A stretch of DNA of 64,000 nucleotides from Zeugodacus cucurbitae (lineage: Eukaryota; Arthropoda; Insecta; Diptera; Tephritidae), in the NCBI RefSeq assembly GCF_028554725.1, contig NC_071670.1, positions 66,067,001 through 66,131,000 on the forward strand, given 5' to 3'. The translations under genes were made by a program, and so were the position numbers. The notes beneath the pieces were generated by a model, which was given only the letters and a program-made list of their open reading frames with translations, ran no database searches and had not been told where the DNA came from. Numbering within the stretch: position 1 is the first letter of the stretch; each line of letters starts with the position of its first letter. This document shows positions 43,450-56,700 of this stretch, piece by piece.

Positions 43450-46015
43450 CTATTTCATAACCATCTTCTTGGTGTTTGGTAAAAATGCTGACATAATTCC
43501 GGCCGCTATAATTGAAAATTAAGTTTGTATTGAAAGAAGAATATTGTTTTCAAAAATTTCATTAAAACTTACACCACATTACGGTCGTGAGCATAATGAA
43601 TGGTGGTATACAGCCAAAGGACATGAAAATGGGAAACAATACATTGCCCAATATAGAGCCAGTGCGTCCAATCATCATTGCCAAAGAAACCACCATTGTG
43701 CTGTAAATAATAAAATTAAATTAATGTGCATTTCTTATTAGTTTTTAGTTGGAAATTTACCGCAAAGACGTTGGGAATAGATCGACTGATGAGCTAATAA
43801 TGGACATGGCTGATAAGCTGCCCATTGTCACCGATACTGCAACAATAATTGATGTACTCAACGAGGATACTGAGAAATACAGACCGATCGCACAAAGACC
43901 CGCAATTGTGGAGGTAATCGCTATTGAAGAAAAATTAATGTTAATATATATAAATATTTAAATATTTTTAAGACTTACTAAGCATTACTTTGCTGCCAAT
44001 ACGATTAACAATGAAACCAGCAACTACATAACCTAAGAAACCGGCGACTGCTACAGTTATATTGTTGGTATAAGAGGCGGCTGTAATAACCTATAAGAAC
44101 ATTGAGACTATTAATGCAAACTCATTACAAATGTGTGCAGAAAGTATGCGGTTAAAATTGAAAATGAAATATTTAAAAAAATCAAAACATCAAAACAATC
44201 ATGTTCTTCCTCTAACTCACCACTTCACATTTTCTCATTTCCAAATTTGCCAGCTCAGCCTTCAATAATTGCGTCTTATTAACACTGTACTCCAAAATGG
44301 AACACATGGTAGCGCCGTCTGTACCGTACATCTGCTCATATTCCTCAATAGAGGCAAACATTTGTGGAGCCCATAGACGCAAGGTATTTTGACTAAAATA
44401 TATCATTTATATTAAATTTAATTGTAATAATGCAGGCGACTAATGCTTTTGTTAAAGTTGTGCTTACCCAAACAAAAGTGCGAAATTCATGAGATAGACG
44501 CGCGCAGACAGACCAAGATAAGGTTTAGTAAGCAATGGACGTAATTGTTCCCAACCTTGACGCAAACCGATTTTGGGCTTCTTCTCTTTCACGTCCATTT
44601 TAGCACCTATGGCTTCCTTCTCCTTTGGAATAGAACTTTCAATTGTAGCTATGCTAACCGTTGAGGCATCGCTCTCTTTTTGGCTTTCGCTTAGCAATTC
44701 ATTAGCGAGCTCTTTAATCTATCAAAAGGATTGGAGATTAATTGAAAATTGACATTTTTTTAATTTATTGTTGTAATAGAAGCAATAGTAAACACAAATA
44801 GCAGTGCGAATTGGAAGAATGTTGCCTTACCGGGTAATCTTCACGCGGCTTCCGATGATTGAGCGCGTAGATGCGCTGGAAAACACGCAAAGCCTCGGTA
44901 TTACGACCTTGTGACATCAAAAATTTCGGACTTTCGGGGAAGAAATTAAGTAAACTGCCGCCAAGTAGACAGGGTATCGCGGAGATTGCCAAAAATACTT
45001 GCCAGGAATGAACTGCGATTGATTATGAAAAAATATTGAAAAGTGTTTAATGCAAAAGAAGCAATGGCAAATGCAAAATAAAGAAAAAATTAATTAAAAA
45101 TTTCCACTCACACTGCAGGCCCAACAGTTTAAAGTCCCAATGACTGGGTAAAACAAGCAAAGCAATTACGGGCATTGTTATATTGCCCACCGAAAACATA
45201 AGTCCTATCAGCATAACCATGCGCGAACGATATTTCTTGCCATGCAATTCGGTTACGTAACTCATGAGTACAGCGAATGGACCACACATGCTGCGGAAGG
45301 TAAAAAAATAATAAAATAAGATTTAAAGTACGCACAAAGTAATGATGAGTCATGCATTACATAAATCCGGAGATGAATTTGAAGACCATCAGTTGTATGA
45401 CATTTTGACTGCAAGCACCACCCAATACCGATATAATATTACTTAGATAACCGAAGACGAGCAATTTTTTGCGACCCTTCGTATCGGCGAGATAACCCCA
45501 CAGCACGGCTGAACTGATCATGCCTATGGAATATTTGTATAAACAGTGAAAAAGTCGACTTCCTTACTTGCTTGCATTCTCACCTGCATATGTAATCGCA
45601 TTTAGCAGTCCCTTATGCAGCAGCGTCAGCTTCAGATCACATTCCGCACTCGGCAGTATGTACGACATGGTGGACGTTTCGACAATCGTGGCTATCGCTG
45701 CGGGCAACACACATATCAATAGCAAAATATTGAATGCACCAAAACCCGCTACTTCCATAGCCGTCTCGAAATCTGCGGGCGCATCCTTTTTGTGCTCGGC
45801 GGCTTCTGTTTTACATTGCAAGCCGCTGGCGAGCGTGCGATTGGGCTTTGTTTCATTGTTATTGTCAACAATGCCCTTGGCTGTGGAGAAATTTCCATTA
45901 CGAAATCAAATTTAAGAAGTGCACAAAAAGAAGAGCACGCGCTATCAATGGTATGCAGATATATTTAATAATACTATTTACCAGGCGCTACATCTGTTGT
46001 CACTTCGGCGGCCAT
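43450..46015 (-). CDS. SV2-like major facilitator transporter
   Basis: Eleven exons join in frame: 45982-46015, 45584-45880, 45361-45523, 45112-45290, 44831-45012, 44468-44718, 44221-44392, 43979-44090, 43761-43920, 43573-43700 and 43450-43505. They give 577 residues. It has the 12-helix major facilitator layout. Motif A is WGYLADTKGRKKLLVFGY after helix 2. The sugar/organic-ion porter signature PESPKFLMSQGRNTEALRVF follows helix 6. A long cytosolic loop rich in Glu/Lys lies between helices 6 and 7, and an extracellular Cys-containing loop (TMCSILEYSV, KCEVV) follows helix 7, as in synaptic vesicle glycoprotein 2 relatives. The start MAAEVTTDVAP is short but splices well. The substrate is unknown. 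Flies have many such SV2-like paralogues, so I give no symbol. The last exon encodes only MSAFLPNTKKMVMK plus a few residues. Confidence 0.9.
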
Positions 46016-47038
46016 TTCTTTTGAATAATTATGTTATTTTTTTTTTTAATTTTTAATATTCAATTTAAACACACACGCGTATATTTGAGGATAGCATTAA
46101 TTTTTTATTTTATTTTTATTTATTTACTTTTGACTATACTTCTTAACAAAAACACCGAAAATAACTGTATATTTAGTGCTTATTCACTTTTAGCTGGCCA
46201 CGCTTCGAATTGTCGCGCACCGTCATTTGCCAATGGTATTGGCTTGTCTGAGGTGATCTTACACCCAGTAGCATCTTATGTACTACCTTACAGTTGTCGT
46301 TGTTGTTATTTTTGTTCTGCTTAATTAGCTAAATTATATTTGTTTTGTAGAGAAATGTTGAATGTGTTATCATCAGATTAACAACAGCGTTTATCTCAGT
46401 GCTGATGGATATGCATATGCGTGTGTATGTCAGTTTGTATTTGTAATTTTCCCACCTACTTATGTTACCTATGCATACAAGCCATTTATCGTGATAAGCA
46501 TGCCGCCACGCTTTAGACAGGTGTTTTCAACTGAAACGGTACTACAATCATTTATTTACAAAAAATTAAAAAAAAATTAAATAAATAATTTTTGAACAAG
46601 TAAATAATTTAAATGCACATTCGTTTACATAAGCAGCTTGCGCATGACCTTTGACCCATTGGAGAGAAAAACACTTTGTTTAGCTCTAGAGATAAGAGTG
46701 TCGTTACTATTCAAAAAAATACACTTTAAGTCCATTTTATATATGAAGATATGCAAATTACCGTATATTAGACATTCACTTGTTTACCACAAAAAAGTGG
46801 GTATGTCAATGAAATTATTGCTACAGCAATTGAAATTATTAGTTAAAATTATTAAGGCTCCTTTTTTGTTAAGCATTTGAGTATCATAAAGCTCTGGATA
46901 AACGTCGGAAGATTTTTGATGGTTCTGTCGGTAGTTGTTGTTGTTATTGTGGCAGCCGAAAACATTCCCCAAATAATTTTAAGGAAGATTAGCAATCCTT
47001 TGTCGGATAAAAAAAGCGCGCCGATGTTATACTCGTGC
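46016..47038. other. Upstream flank of the transporter, no further gene seen
   Basis: AT-rich. ORFs at 46031-46324 and 46362-46580 show no motif. At 46860-46985 the minus strand has a CAA-rich stretch. Confidence 0.4.
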
Positions 47039-47800
47039 TAGGTAGGTAGGTAGGTAGGTAGGTAAGATGGATGTCGTACGCAGCACTTAGGCCTTTAGGA
47101 GCCCCATTGTGACACCACCGGGACTAGAATCCTTCACCAGATCCTCATTGAACCATCGTGTGGTCTTGATAAACTTGTTCAGTTCAACAAGTTTTATAAG
47201 TGCAACTTCGGAGACGTCGTCAAAAAAACGTTACCGAACGTTGTTTTTCTTTTCCTGTGCTAAGCCTTGAATTCTACTCTTCTACTTCTTGGGTGCTTCT
47301 GCAGTAGTCATTGTATGGTGTCCCCAGTTTACTGCCATGCTTACCGATCAGACAGTGAAAGGGTTAATACTCCCTCTAGAGTTCTTAAGTAATTTCTTTT
47401 AAATTTAAATAAACGATGTGCGGCCCTTATTTCATTCAGGCCACGTTTGTCTGCTTATTGAGCAAGTCAGGAACTGTTTCCATCGAGACTCTGCTATGCC
47501 TATGAGGTAGACTCTGATTTGTCGATTAAATATACATACATATACAAGTGGTCAGTTTCATGTATATTCCCCATTTATTGAAATTTCTTTGTAAGGTGGT
47601 ACCTATTCTGGGTAGTTCATCCGCTTTACAGTTTCCTGGAAGGTCACTGTGTCCTGGAACTCATTGCAGGTTTATCGTCAAATAGTCAGATAGTTCTATT
47701 AATAGCTCAAGGCATTCTTTCATTTTCTCATAATATTGCTCTATATTTCCAATTGCTCAATATTCCATACTGGTCCAGGTGAAAATATAAACAAAAAATG
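47039..47800 (-). mobile_element. LINE fragment with RNase H domain, ending in a (AGGT)n tract
   Basis: Reading the minus strand from about 47740, VPGHSDLPGNCKADELPRIG is the end of an RNase H domain typical of I/Jockey-type LINEs. Further on come LFKFKRNYLRTLEGVLT and FFDDVSEVALIKLVELNKFI with stops and shifts, the usual post-RNase H tail. The 3' end coincides with the (AGGT)n microsatellite at 47039-47065. Dead copy. Confidence 0.75.
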
Positions 47801-49003
47801 GGAATTATAATTTTCTGAATTTTTATAAAAAACATTTGCATTAAGACCTTGTGAAGACAGTTTGGATCTCAAGAAATTTGTCATCAGCTATTTTGCTGAC
47901 TTCTTTTGATAATTTTACTCCACAGACAATACTCATTTAAGTTTTCTTATGTAAATACAATGGAAGCGCCTAACAACCTAAATGCTTACACAATAAATAT
48001 GGTAGTAGTAGTAAAGCAGTTTGACGTAAAAAATTCTAAACAGTTTTTCATGTTCAAATAAATATGAATTTTGCGAATATTTATGTGAATACACTCACAT
48101 GTCTCTATGTATAGGGTGATCCAACTTAGAACAGATTTACAGTTTCGCGGTATTCGAGAATCGTTTAATTGTTTCGAATTTGAAGTTAACCTCAAATATT
48201 CAACTTAACGGTCGTGAAAGGGTTTTTATAACCCATATATTTTTATTGACTATGTATGAAGCCGTTATAAGGGAGACTTTCTTTTTTTTTAAGAAAAAAT
48301 TGTAATAATATTCATTACAATTGTTGAACCCTTTGCATAAAGTTTTTAACATTTCATCAGCAGCTATCTAAAGCTATCTTATCTTGGCGCAGCTGTGACG
48401 TTTTTCACGTCAGCGGCTTGGATTAAAGTCATAAATAAATACTATAGCGTAAAATACTTATAAACTTTTCCACAGTAGCTGCCCTCATACATACTTATTT
48501 ATAATTATTTCTCCATTTCTTTGCAAAATTCAGTTTTAAGTCAATATTTTTGGCTGTTTATTTGCGTATATAGTATATAAGACAGACACGGAACACTTGT
48601 ATTTTGACCCAACTATACCTTTAATTTACATTATTTATATAGACATATAAGGCATAAATTACAGACGTTTTAATTCGTTTTGAATTGAGCGTAGTATTTT
48701 TTATTATTTTTATTTGTTCTTTATGAAGTGATGATGAAATCATTCTAAATTAATAATAAATTATCGCTGGAGAGTAGAATGAATTGCAGCTACTAAAGAG
48801 ATAATAGTAAGTCTAGCTGGCAACAAAGGAATTGTGAATAATGAGTAATCAAGCGATTCGCTATTGCTAACTGAACTTTTCATTACAACTGTAAATTTAA
48901 TTAACTAAAACAAATAGTATTTTAAAATGGTCACTGATATGTTAAAATCGATTCCGCACGGAATAGAGGAATAACTATTTAAATATTGGAAAAAAACATA
49001 TTT
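47801..49003. other. Intergenic, no gene seen
   Basis: AT-rich; no supported exon. Confidence 0.45.
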
Positions 49004-50080
49004 AACAAGTAAAGAAAGGCTAAGTTCGGGTGCAACCGAACATTTTATACTCTCGCAATTTATTGATATATTTTTATTAAGATAACACACAATTTGACCT
49101 AATTTGAAAATTCTATAATTAGGTATATGAGAGCTAGGGGAACTCTTGCCATGACCCGATTTTAACCATTTCTGGTAGGAGACACACTATTAGAAGAAAA
49201 ATATTTACTCTGAATTAAATTAAGATACCTGAGAGATTTACCGAGATTTTCGGTGAAAAATTACCATGGGGTACTGAGTTCTTCATATTCGATATTCGGG
49301 GCTTTGAAAAGTTATAGTCCGATTTCGACAATTTTTTCACAAGTGATGCCACAGATCATATACAGTATTTGTGTAAAGTTTTATTTCGCTATCTTCATTG
49401 GTTCCTTATGTATATATTATAAAGTGAAGGCCGATTTCATTCATTTTCCACACGTGTCATCAAGGTGTCAATAAAATATTATATACCGAATTTCATTCGA
49501 ATCGGTCGAGTAGTTCCTGAGATATGGTTTTTGACCCATAAGTGGGCGATGCTACGCCCATTTTCCATTTTGTAAAAAAAATCTGAGTTCAGCTTCCCTC
49601 TGCAATTTCTTCTGTAAAATTTATCGTTTCTCACGTTTTTCGTTAGCGAGTTAACCCACTTTTAGTAATTTTCAACCTAACCTTTGTATGGGAGGTGGGC
49701 GTGGTTATTATCCGATTTCAATTATTTTCATGGTGTGTGGTGGGGTACACAAGAGAACCGACTTGGTTTATATAGCTTCATTGGTCTGCGAGATATATAC
49801 AAATAACCGATTTGGTGGCGAGGCCACGACCACCTCCCCAAAAAAATTACTTCCAAATATGCCTCTTCCAAGTGTGATCCTTTATTCCAAATTTTACTTT
49901 TATATCTTTATTTATGGCTTAGTTATGACACTTTATGTGTTTTCGGTTTTCGCCATTATGTGGGCGTGGCAGTGGTCCCATTTCGCCCATTTTCGAACTC
50001 GTTTAGTTTTATGACTTACAAACAATCGTTATGTGAACAAACTATAATACTCTCTTAGCAATTTTTGTTGCGAGAGTTTA
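49004..50080 (+). repeat. Dispersed dipteran repeat, family 1, copy C (longest)
   Basis: It starts AACAAGTAAAGAAAGGCTAA and has the GTTCGGGTGCAACCGAAC hairpin. It ends with TTGTTGCGAGAGTTTA. It is about 1077 bp, the most complete of the three. It has AT-rich interiors with TGGGCGTGG blocks and no convincing coding frame. Confidence 0.9.
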
Positions 50081-50652
50081 AAAATAAATTTATCTAGAAT
50101 AATTACAACAAATGTCAAAGCGATTGGTCTCCTGTTTCATCTTTGTTGAATGGTTCACAGTGCTAATTCCATTCAGACTGCAACATGTAAGGAACGGAAG
50201 TTCTGGTAATGTACCGAGGCTGATCGAAGTTCATGGTAGGATATCTGTTTTTTTGTATTCTTAACCTCAAGAAATAATTCAAGCCAAGAAAAGAACTAAA
50301 GTGGCTCTACAATTGAAAAATAACCAACAGTCATATAACTACATAGTTAGTTCTATCAAGAGATAAAAAGTGAAAGTCGACATCGATTTGTCGAATCAAG
50401 AAAAAAATATACCGAAACGCTTTAGAGCGAGGTGCTTGAGATACTGGTTGATAGAAAGATCCCCTGAAGTTTTTACTATTAGGTCTACAACTTTCATTCC
50501 GCCGTTGTTTTGTAAATTTAATTTTTTTTTTGTTGAAAACGGTTACAAATGTCGATGAGACTCAGCCGCACTTTTCTTGGAATTAAAAAAGAAAAACAAA
50601 CCGCAAATGTCGAGAATTCGACTCAAAAAGTGACATTTTCAGTTGAGAATAA
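50081..50652. other. Intergenic, unassigned, possibly repeat-derived
   Basis: No gene seen. The sequence leads into the shared repeat at 50653 and may belong to the same unknown element. Confidence 0.4.
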
Positions 50653-50760
50653 GGGATGCAAACAGATCTCTACAAATATTTTGTTGGGTTAATGTTGACA
50701 CAAATGTCCAAGATCGATATACGATTTAATCGATTTAATCGACCAGTGCTTGACCCTAGA
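50653..50760 (-). repeat. Dispersed repeat, inverted partner of 21673-21770
   Basis: The reverse complement carries GTCAAGCACTGGTCGATTAA and TATTTGTAGAGATCTGTTTG. It differs from the other copy by an 18-base block around ATCGATTAAATCGTATATCG. Element unknown. Confidence 0.75.
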
Positions 50761-53700
50761 GAATCTATCGGAAAACGGCGGAAGCAAAGTTGTAGACCTA
50801 GTATTATAATTATTCTAAGAAAATCCAGATAACAACTCAGCAAGGTGGGTGACTTTAGGATCACACAATTTTGAATCTCAGCTTTTATGAAGTATTTTGT
50901 TTTTTTCTTTTAAAAAATTACTACCAGTTATGCCTGAAATCAATATCAAAGTACCGTTAACTCCCCATACTTCATAATAGCAAATAAAAACACGAAATTA
51001 ACTGCTTTTTAAATTTTAAATAATTTATTGTTTTTTTTTCTTTTTTTTTCATTTATAATATGGAACAATACAATACACAATTTAAAGAGTACATTTTTGT
51101 TATTTTTTTTGTTTTTTGTTTTGTTTTGGTGTGGAAATTGCACCATGATTTTTTTATATGTATATATATGTATGTATGTTTGTTTGGTTTTTCGTTTTTT
51201 TTTTCACTTTTAAATGTGTGTACTTATTATTTAATAAAATTGTTTGTAGATAATGCTCGAATACATAAACATCCAAACTATGTGTGTGTATATATATATA
51301 TAATATTTATATACTATATATGTATGTTTATATATATATATATATATCTATATATATGTATATTGAATGTATATATACTTTATATGCATGTATATATAAC
51401 TAATATAAGTATGTATATAAGTATGATTTCCGTTAATCTCACTTCTCAATTTGCTATTGTTTTTCTTTTATATTATTTTTATTTTAATGTTTGCCCTTTA
51501 AAATGTTGTTGTTGTTGTTTTCGCTTTACTTTAAGTCAAGAGTTGTTGTTTTTTTGGTTTTTTTAATATTTTTAAGTAGATCTTGGATTTAGAGAAAAGA
51601 AAGTGTATCAACTGTTTGCTAGCATTTGTTTCTTTATAATACCGCCTTCTGCTTTAGTTTCATGTTTCGTAATGAAATATGCTCAACTTGACTTTGTTTA
51701 TTGGCTAGTACAATAGTTAATGTTGTATTTAGCTCAAATATATGTTTTTTTGTTTGTAATTGTTTTTTGTTGTAATTTTTTTGTTTTTGTATTTTTTTTT
51801 ATTCTTGAATTTCTTTTTCAATCTTGGAGTATAGAAATATGTATTATATGTATTCCAGCATAAATATATGTATTTACATACAACACAATGCAAGCATTAG
51901 TAATTAATGTATGTATGGATGTACGTATGTAAGTACTAGTTATTCCCAGTGTAGATGAGTATATTTAGTTACAAAGGACTAATTGTAGTTTTTGTACGCG
52001 CTGTGGCGCACTTTCATTCCTTAGCGTTTTGAGATTTTCATTAGAGAATTTTTATTTAATTTTTTTTTTGTTTTTTGTTGCTGTTTTGCATTATAAAGTG
52101 TTGTAAAAGATTGGGGTTAACTTGATTTGTTTTCTTATATGTGTGAGTGTATGTGTAGCAACTAGTAGCATTAGTACTCGCATATGTAAGGGCTAGTAAG
52201 ACTTCAAGCATGTTTTATCGAATTTTGGAACGTAGCCTTATATAACCTGATTAACAAATCACTGGCATTGACCTAACAATGCCTTTTAATGAAAAAAAAA
52301 ACAAAAATATTTGCTTAATAAAATCTGAGTTTATCATTAAACATTTGTATACACGTGTTTTAGGAAGTACTGTACCATACTAAAGTTTTGTAAAATGTAT
52401 TATAATTGGAAGTTTGTTTGTATGTATTTACATATATTTACATATATAGTTTTATGTGTCAAATATGGTGTTTTTAATTGTTTGTTATGTATTTCAATTG
52501 CTGAAAGTAGAATTGCTGTAAGGCTTCAGTTTTTTGTTTTTTTTTCTGTCGTGTATTTTTGCGCTTAATCTCAATTTAATTTTTTTTTAAATTTAATCGC
52601 CTAAATTTTGCAAGAAGCGCCTTGTGGTAGTTAGTGTTCTTATCAAAACTAAAAATTATTGTTGTATTTTTTTCGAACATTTACTAACTTTTCTTGTAAA
52701 CAAACACATTTTTTTTATAAAAAATAACACTTTTTGTGAGTAAACGACTTAACCACACTATATTTCGCCAAAACAAATTTTGTTGGAATTTTTTAAGTAT
52801 CGGAGTTTAGTTTCTTCTAGTTGTTGTAGAAAGTACAATATAAAAAAATGTTATCTTTTTTTGCTAATAAATAATTGCTTGTTCTACAAATTCATTTGTT
52901 GTTTTCAATTATTGATTTTTGTTGCTATTGTTTCATACACATACAGTTATTAGTACTTGTTCCGAATTTAACACTTTCCTTCCATTACACTGGTGTGTGT
53001 ATATTTGTTGTAGGTGTAAAATTGTTAAATTTTGCTTTTTCAATAAATTCGTTAGGGCAATGGACTAAGACACAGCAATAATTTTCAATGAATAATTCGT
53101 AAAGATATTTTTTTGTGCATTTTTTTTTTGATTTTTTATAATTTTTTTTAATACGTTTTTTGGCATTGTATGCATTTTTTTGTATGTTTTTAAATAGAAA
53201 TAATTAGCAAAAACGCAGTAAAACTCACTTTGTTTAATTTGGCGTTGAAGTATGCATTACGCTTGTTTCAGTTAAGTTTATTTGGTTTTTGGTACTTGGT
53301 TATGAAACAAACGCGTTTTCATAAATCATTTACAACTATTTGTTTGTAAGTTTGGTTTTAGTTTTTTTTTTTAATTTTAATTTTTAGTTTTTGCTTTTAA
53401 TTGCGGGTGTAAACATTAACACATGTTTGCTCAATAAAACTCATTTTTTTGTTTTAATTTTTATGTTTTTTATTTTTTTTTTTTGCATTTTCATCATTTT
53501 TTTTTGTATTAAAAATTAATTACAATAACCCCAGCTACTTAAATAAATAGTATGTATATTATTTGTTTTATTTTTGTTGTTGCTTCTATAATTGCATAAA
53601 ATTGTTTAAATAGTTATGTGTATACATACATATGTTTGGTATATTCAATAAATATATGTTTATATGTATGCATGTAATGCTTGTATATATATGTAGGTAT

Positions 53701-56700
53701 GTATATGTTTTATGATTATTAAGTTGTTAATTAAGTTTTTGTGTTCGCCACTACTTTGCTTATGTAGTTATGTTTTCACACACACATACAATGAATATAG
53801 ACTTCTTGTCATGCTCATGCCGAATATATGCTTATTCATACATATGTATGTGTTTTTTTGTTTACATGGTATTTATGTATATGTATATAATTTATTTATG
53901 AATATTAAAAGGCTTCGCTTACACAATTAATTTCGTTTTTCTGCTCTTTTCATGTTTTTATTGCGGTTTTAATCCAAAGAAATTTTGAAGCCATTATGAT
54001 TTTTATATAATAAAAAAATATTTTTGTTTTTATATTTGTTGTAAATTAGAAACAGTGCTATACTCGTTTTAAGTACAGAAAATACAATAAATATTATCAA
54101 CATTACATATTGTTTAGTCATTTCGTTTATTTGGATTGAATGCTTTTGCTCATAACAATTATTTTCACTTATTAATTACAAAATTGTTTTTTTTTCTGTT
54201 TTTTTTTTTTTGTTGTTGTTTTTATTTCACTACATATTGGCGATAAATTTGTCAGAAAAGCTTTCATTATCTAAATGTGTACGTGTATGCATGTATATAT
54301 GAGTTCATGTATATAATATTCAATAATTATATGTATTTAGTTTATAAAATTAAGCATTCTACGCACATTCATCACTAGATTCTTTACACTTGAATATTCC
54401 ACATCACCAAAACCCATCACTGACAAATGTCATTTCTTGGGCTGATTATTGATGTATCGCTTTCGAGCTTACAAATTTGTTTTTATTATTAACTAATTTC
54501 TTTTACAAACTATTATTAAATTTGTTTGATATGTTGGCATTAAAAAAGGGCATTTGAGTTTTTTTTTTTTTTTGAAAAAGTTTGTCAACGAAAAAATTAA
54601 ATTCGTTTAAATAAAATAAAATGCAGTGATTTCAACGCAGGTCATTTAAGTTTAAGTTAGTAAATTGTTAATTCCTCAGTTAATGCACCAAAATTGCGCT
54701 TTCAAATGTCGTATAGGAAAACCTATAGCTTAATATTGCATGTGAATAGCACAATTTCAGCGCTGTATTACATATAACTACATAAATATTTTGGACGATG
54801 TCTAATGCTAATAAATCACTTTCGAGATTATAAACAAACACTATATCGAGCACTTTAGCGCTAGCGATGGCACAGCGCTTTCATACACACACACAAATGT
54901 ACATATAGGCGGACGCGTTGAGCTTTCACATGTTAAAGGGCTTTGTGCTTTTCCACTATATGTACATATTTCCAATAATCCAATCGTGTCTAAACATAAT
55001 ACTTTAACGCTTCCATTACAATTTCGAAAGTGTTAAAAATATTCTGAATTATTTTTTTGTTTTGTTAATGGGAGACATTATTCCTTCTTTTCTTTCCTTT
55101 TCTTCCACAAAGTACATGTTATATTTAACGTTCGATTTGTTTAGTTTTTTCTTTTCCTGCCCCTTATACGTTCATTTCATTTGCGTTCGCTGAAAAGGTA
55201 AAGTTTCCTTAGTAAAAATTATGCTTCACTTCCTTGCCAACACACAGATTGTTCGCTGCTTTAATTGATTTGAGCTTTAATACTAATTTACAATTTGCAG
55301 TCGGTATTTAAAATCATTATTTTTTGCCTACATATTTGAGTTTACTCTCTGGGGGTTCAATTTTAAAAGCACATTATCCTTGTTCAGCTTCCTGCTGTTT
55401 TTTTTTTCAACTGTTCGTCTCGTTAAGTCGTTTGGAAATTTACTTGAAATGCAAATTATAAAACTTCTTGCATTGTTTGCTTGTATAGTAAGTTTTTTGT
55501 TTGCATTTTTGTTTCATTAAAAAGTGGCCAAAGCTTATTGTCAGAAGCGAATATACGAATGTATACTACTATTTTTTTTTTATTTTCACTTGTTTTCTTC
55601 ATTTGCAATTAAATATGTGTATCTTAATATCATCAAGTTCCATTAAAACTATTAAAAAATTACGTAACATGAGTGAATTCTAAAAATATTTTGTTTTCTA
55701 CATACAAACTTTTTCGTTTTGTTTTGTCACTTTGTTGTTTTTGGTTGCTTTGGAAAAGTTTTGAATAAATATTTCTTTTTCATCATTGGTAAACTATTTA
55801 CTATTTTATTGCTAAATTTCTTAAAAATTTAGAAGTATTGTTTTTATGTAAATTTACAAAGTAATTTTTAATCTAAATATTCTGTTGCCGAAAAAAATAA
55901 AATCTTTTCATAAGAGTTCATTTGCATATGTATGCATTTATCATCATTTGTGTATGTTTGATAAAAACAGAAGCATAAAACACTCAATTTTGAAATTTTA
56001 GTCAGAAAGAAACAGATGGTTAATCAAATAAAATTATTTCAATTAATTAGGTTCTTTAAAATTTTATTGAAATTAATTATTTATTTTTTGAAAGTCAAAT
56101 GTAGGTCATGCCACCTGCACTTCAACAGCTCTGAAGAAATGCCAAATAATCTCGCTGCTGTTTTACACTTAGAAAACACTTAATTTTTTTCTTGAGTGCA
56201 ATCAATTTTAAACATCGAGTTGAGAAATTTGTAAAATTGTTAAATTTCTTTTTGTTTAACATTAAAATTATGTAAAATAAAATTCTTTTAAATGATACGG
56301 AATGGTTTTAGAAAACTGGTTTGACAAACTGCGAAAAATGTATTAGTTGTGAAATGATCGTTATAAATAGCGAATAGGAAAACTCGTTACGCTTAAAAGA
56401 ATATCAACGATAATGTAGATTTTGTTTCTAAGCAATTGCGTGCAGTTTAAGTATACAATTCTATTAAAAATTGTGATTTCAAATTATGTAACCGAGTAAA
56501 TAGAAAAAATAGTGATACTTTATTAAATAATAGATTAGAATTAATAGCAAGTCGCTCGAAGAATATAATAAATTGTGCAAAATAACTATTTCTGTGTGCA
56601 TTTATTTGATGGCATTGCCATATCAAATTATTACAAATTGCAAATAAATAATTAATAAATATTTGAAAATAATTAAATAATTTAAGGTTTCAAAAATAAC

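Noticed and set aside
47039..47065. Regular AGGT repeats as a possible CRISPR-like or satellite array
   Set aside because: A plain tetranucleotide tract at the 3' end of a LINE; no spacers.
51060..51566. 168-residue + strand ORF with apparent membrane segments
   Set aside because: Made almost entirely of T-rich homopolymer and TATG repeats, which encode Phe/Tyr/Ile/Val by composition.
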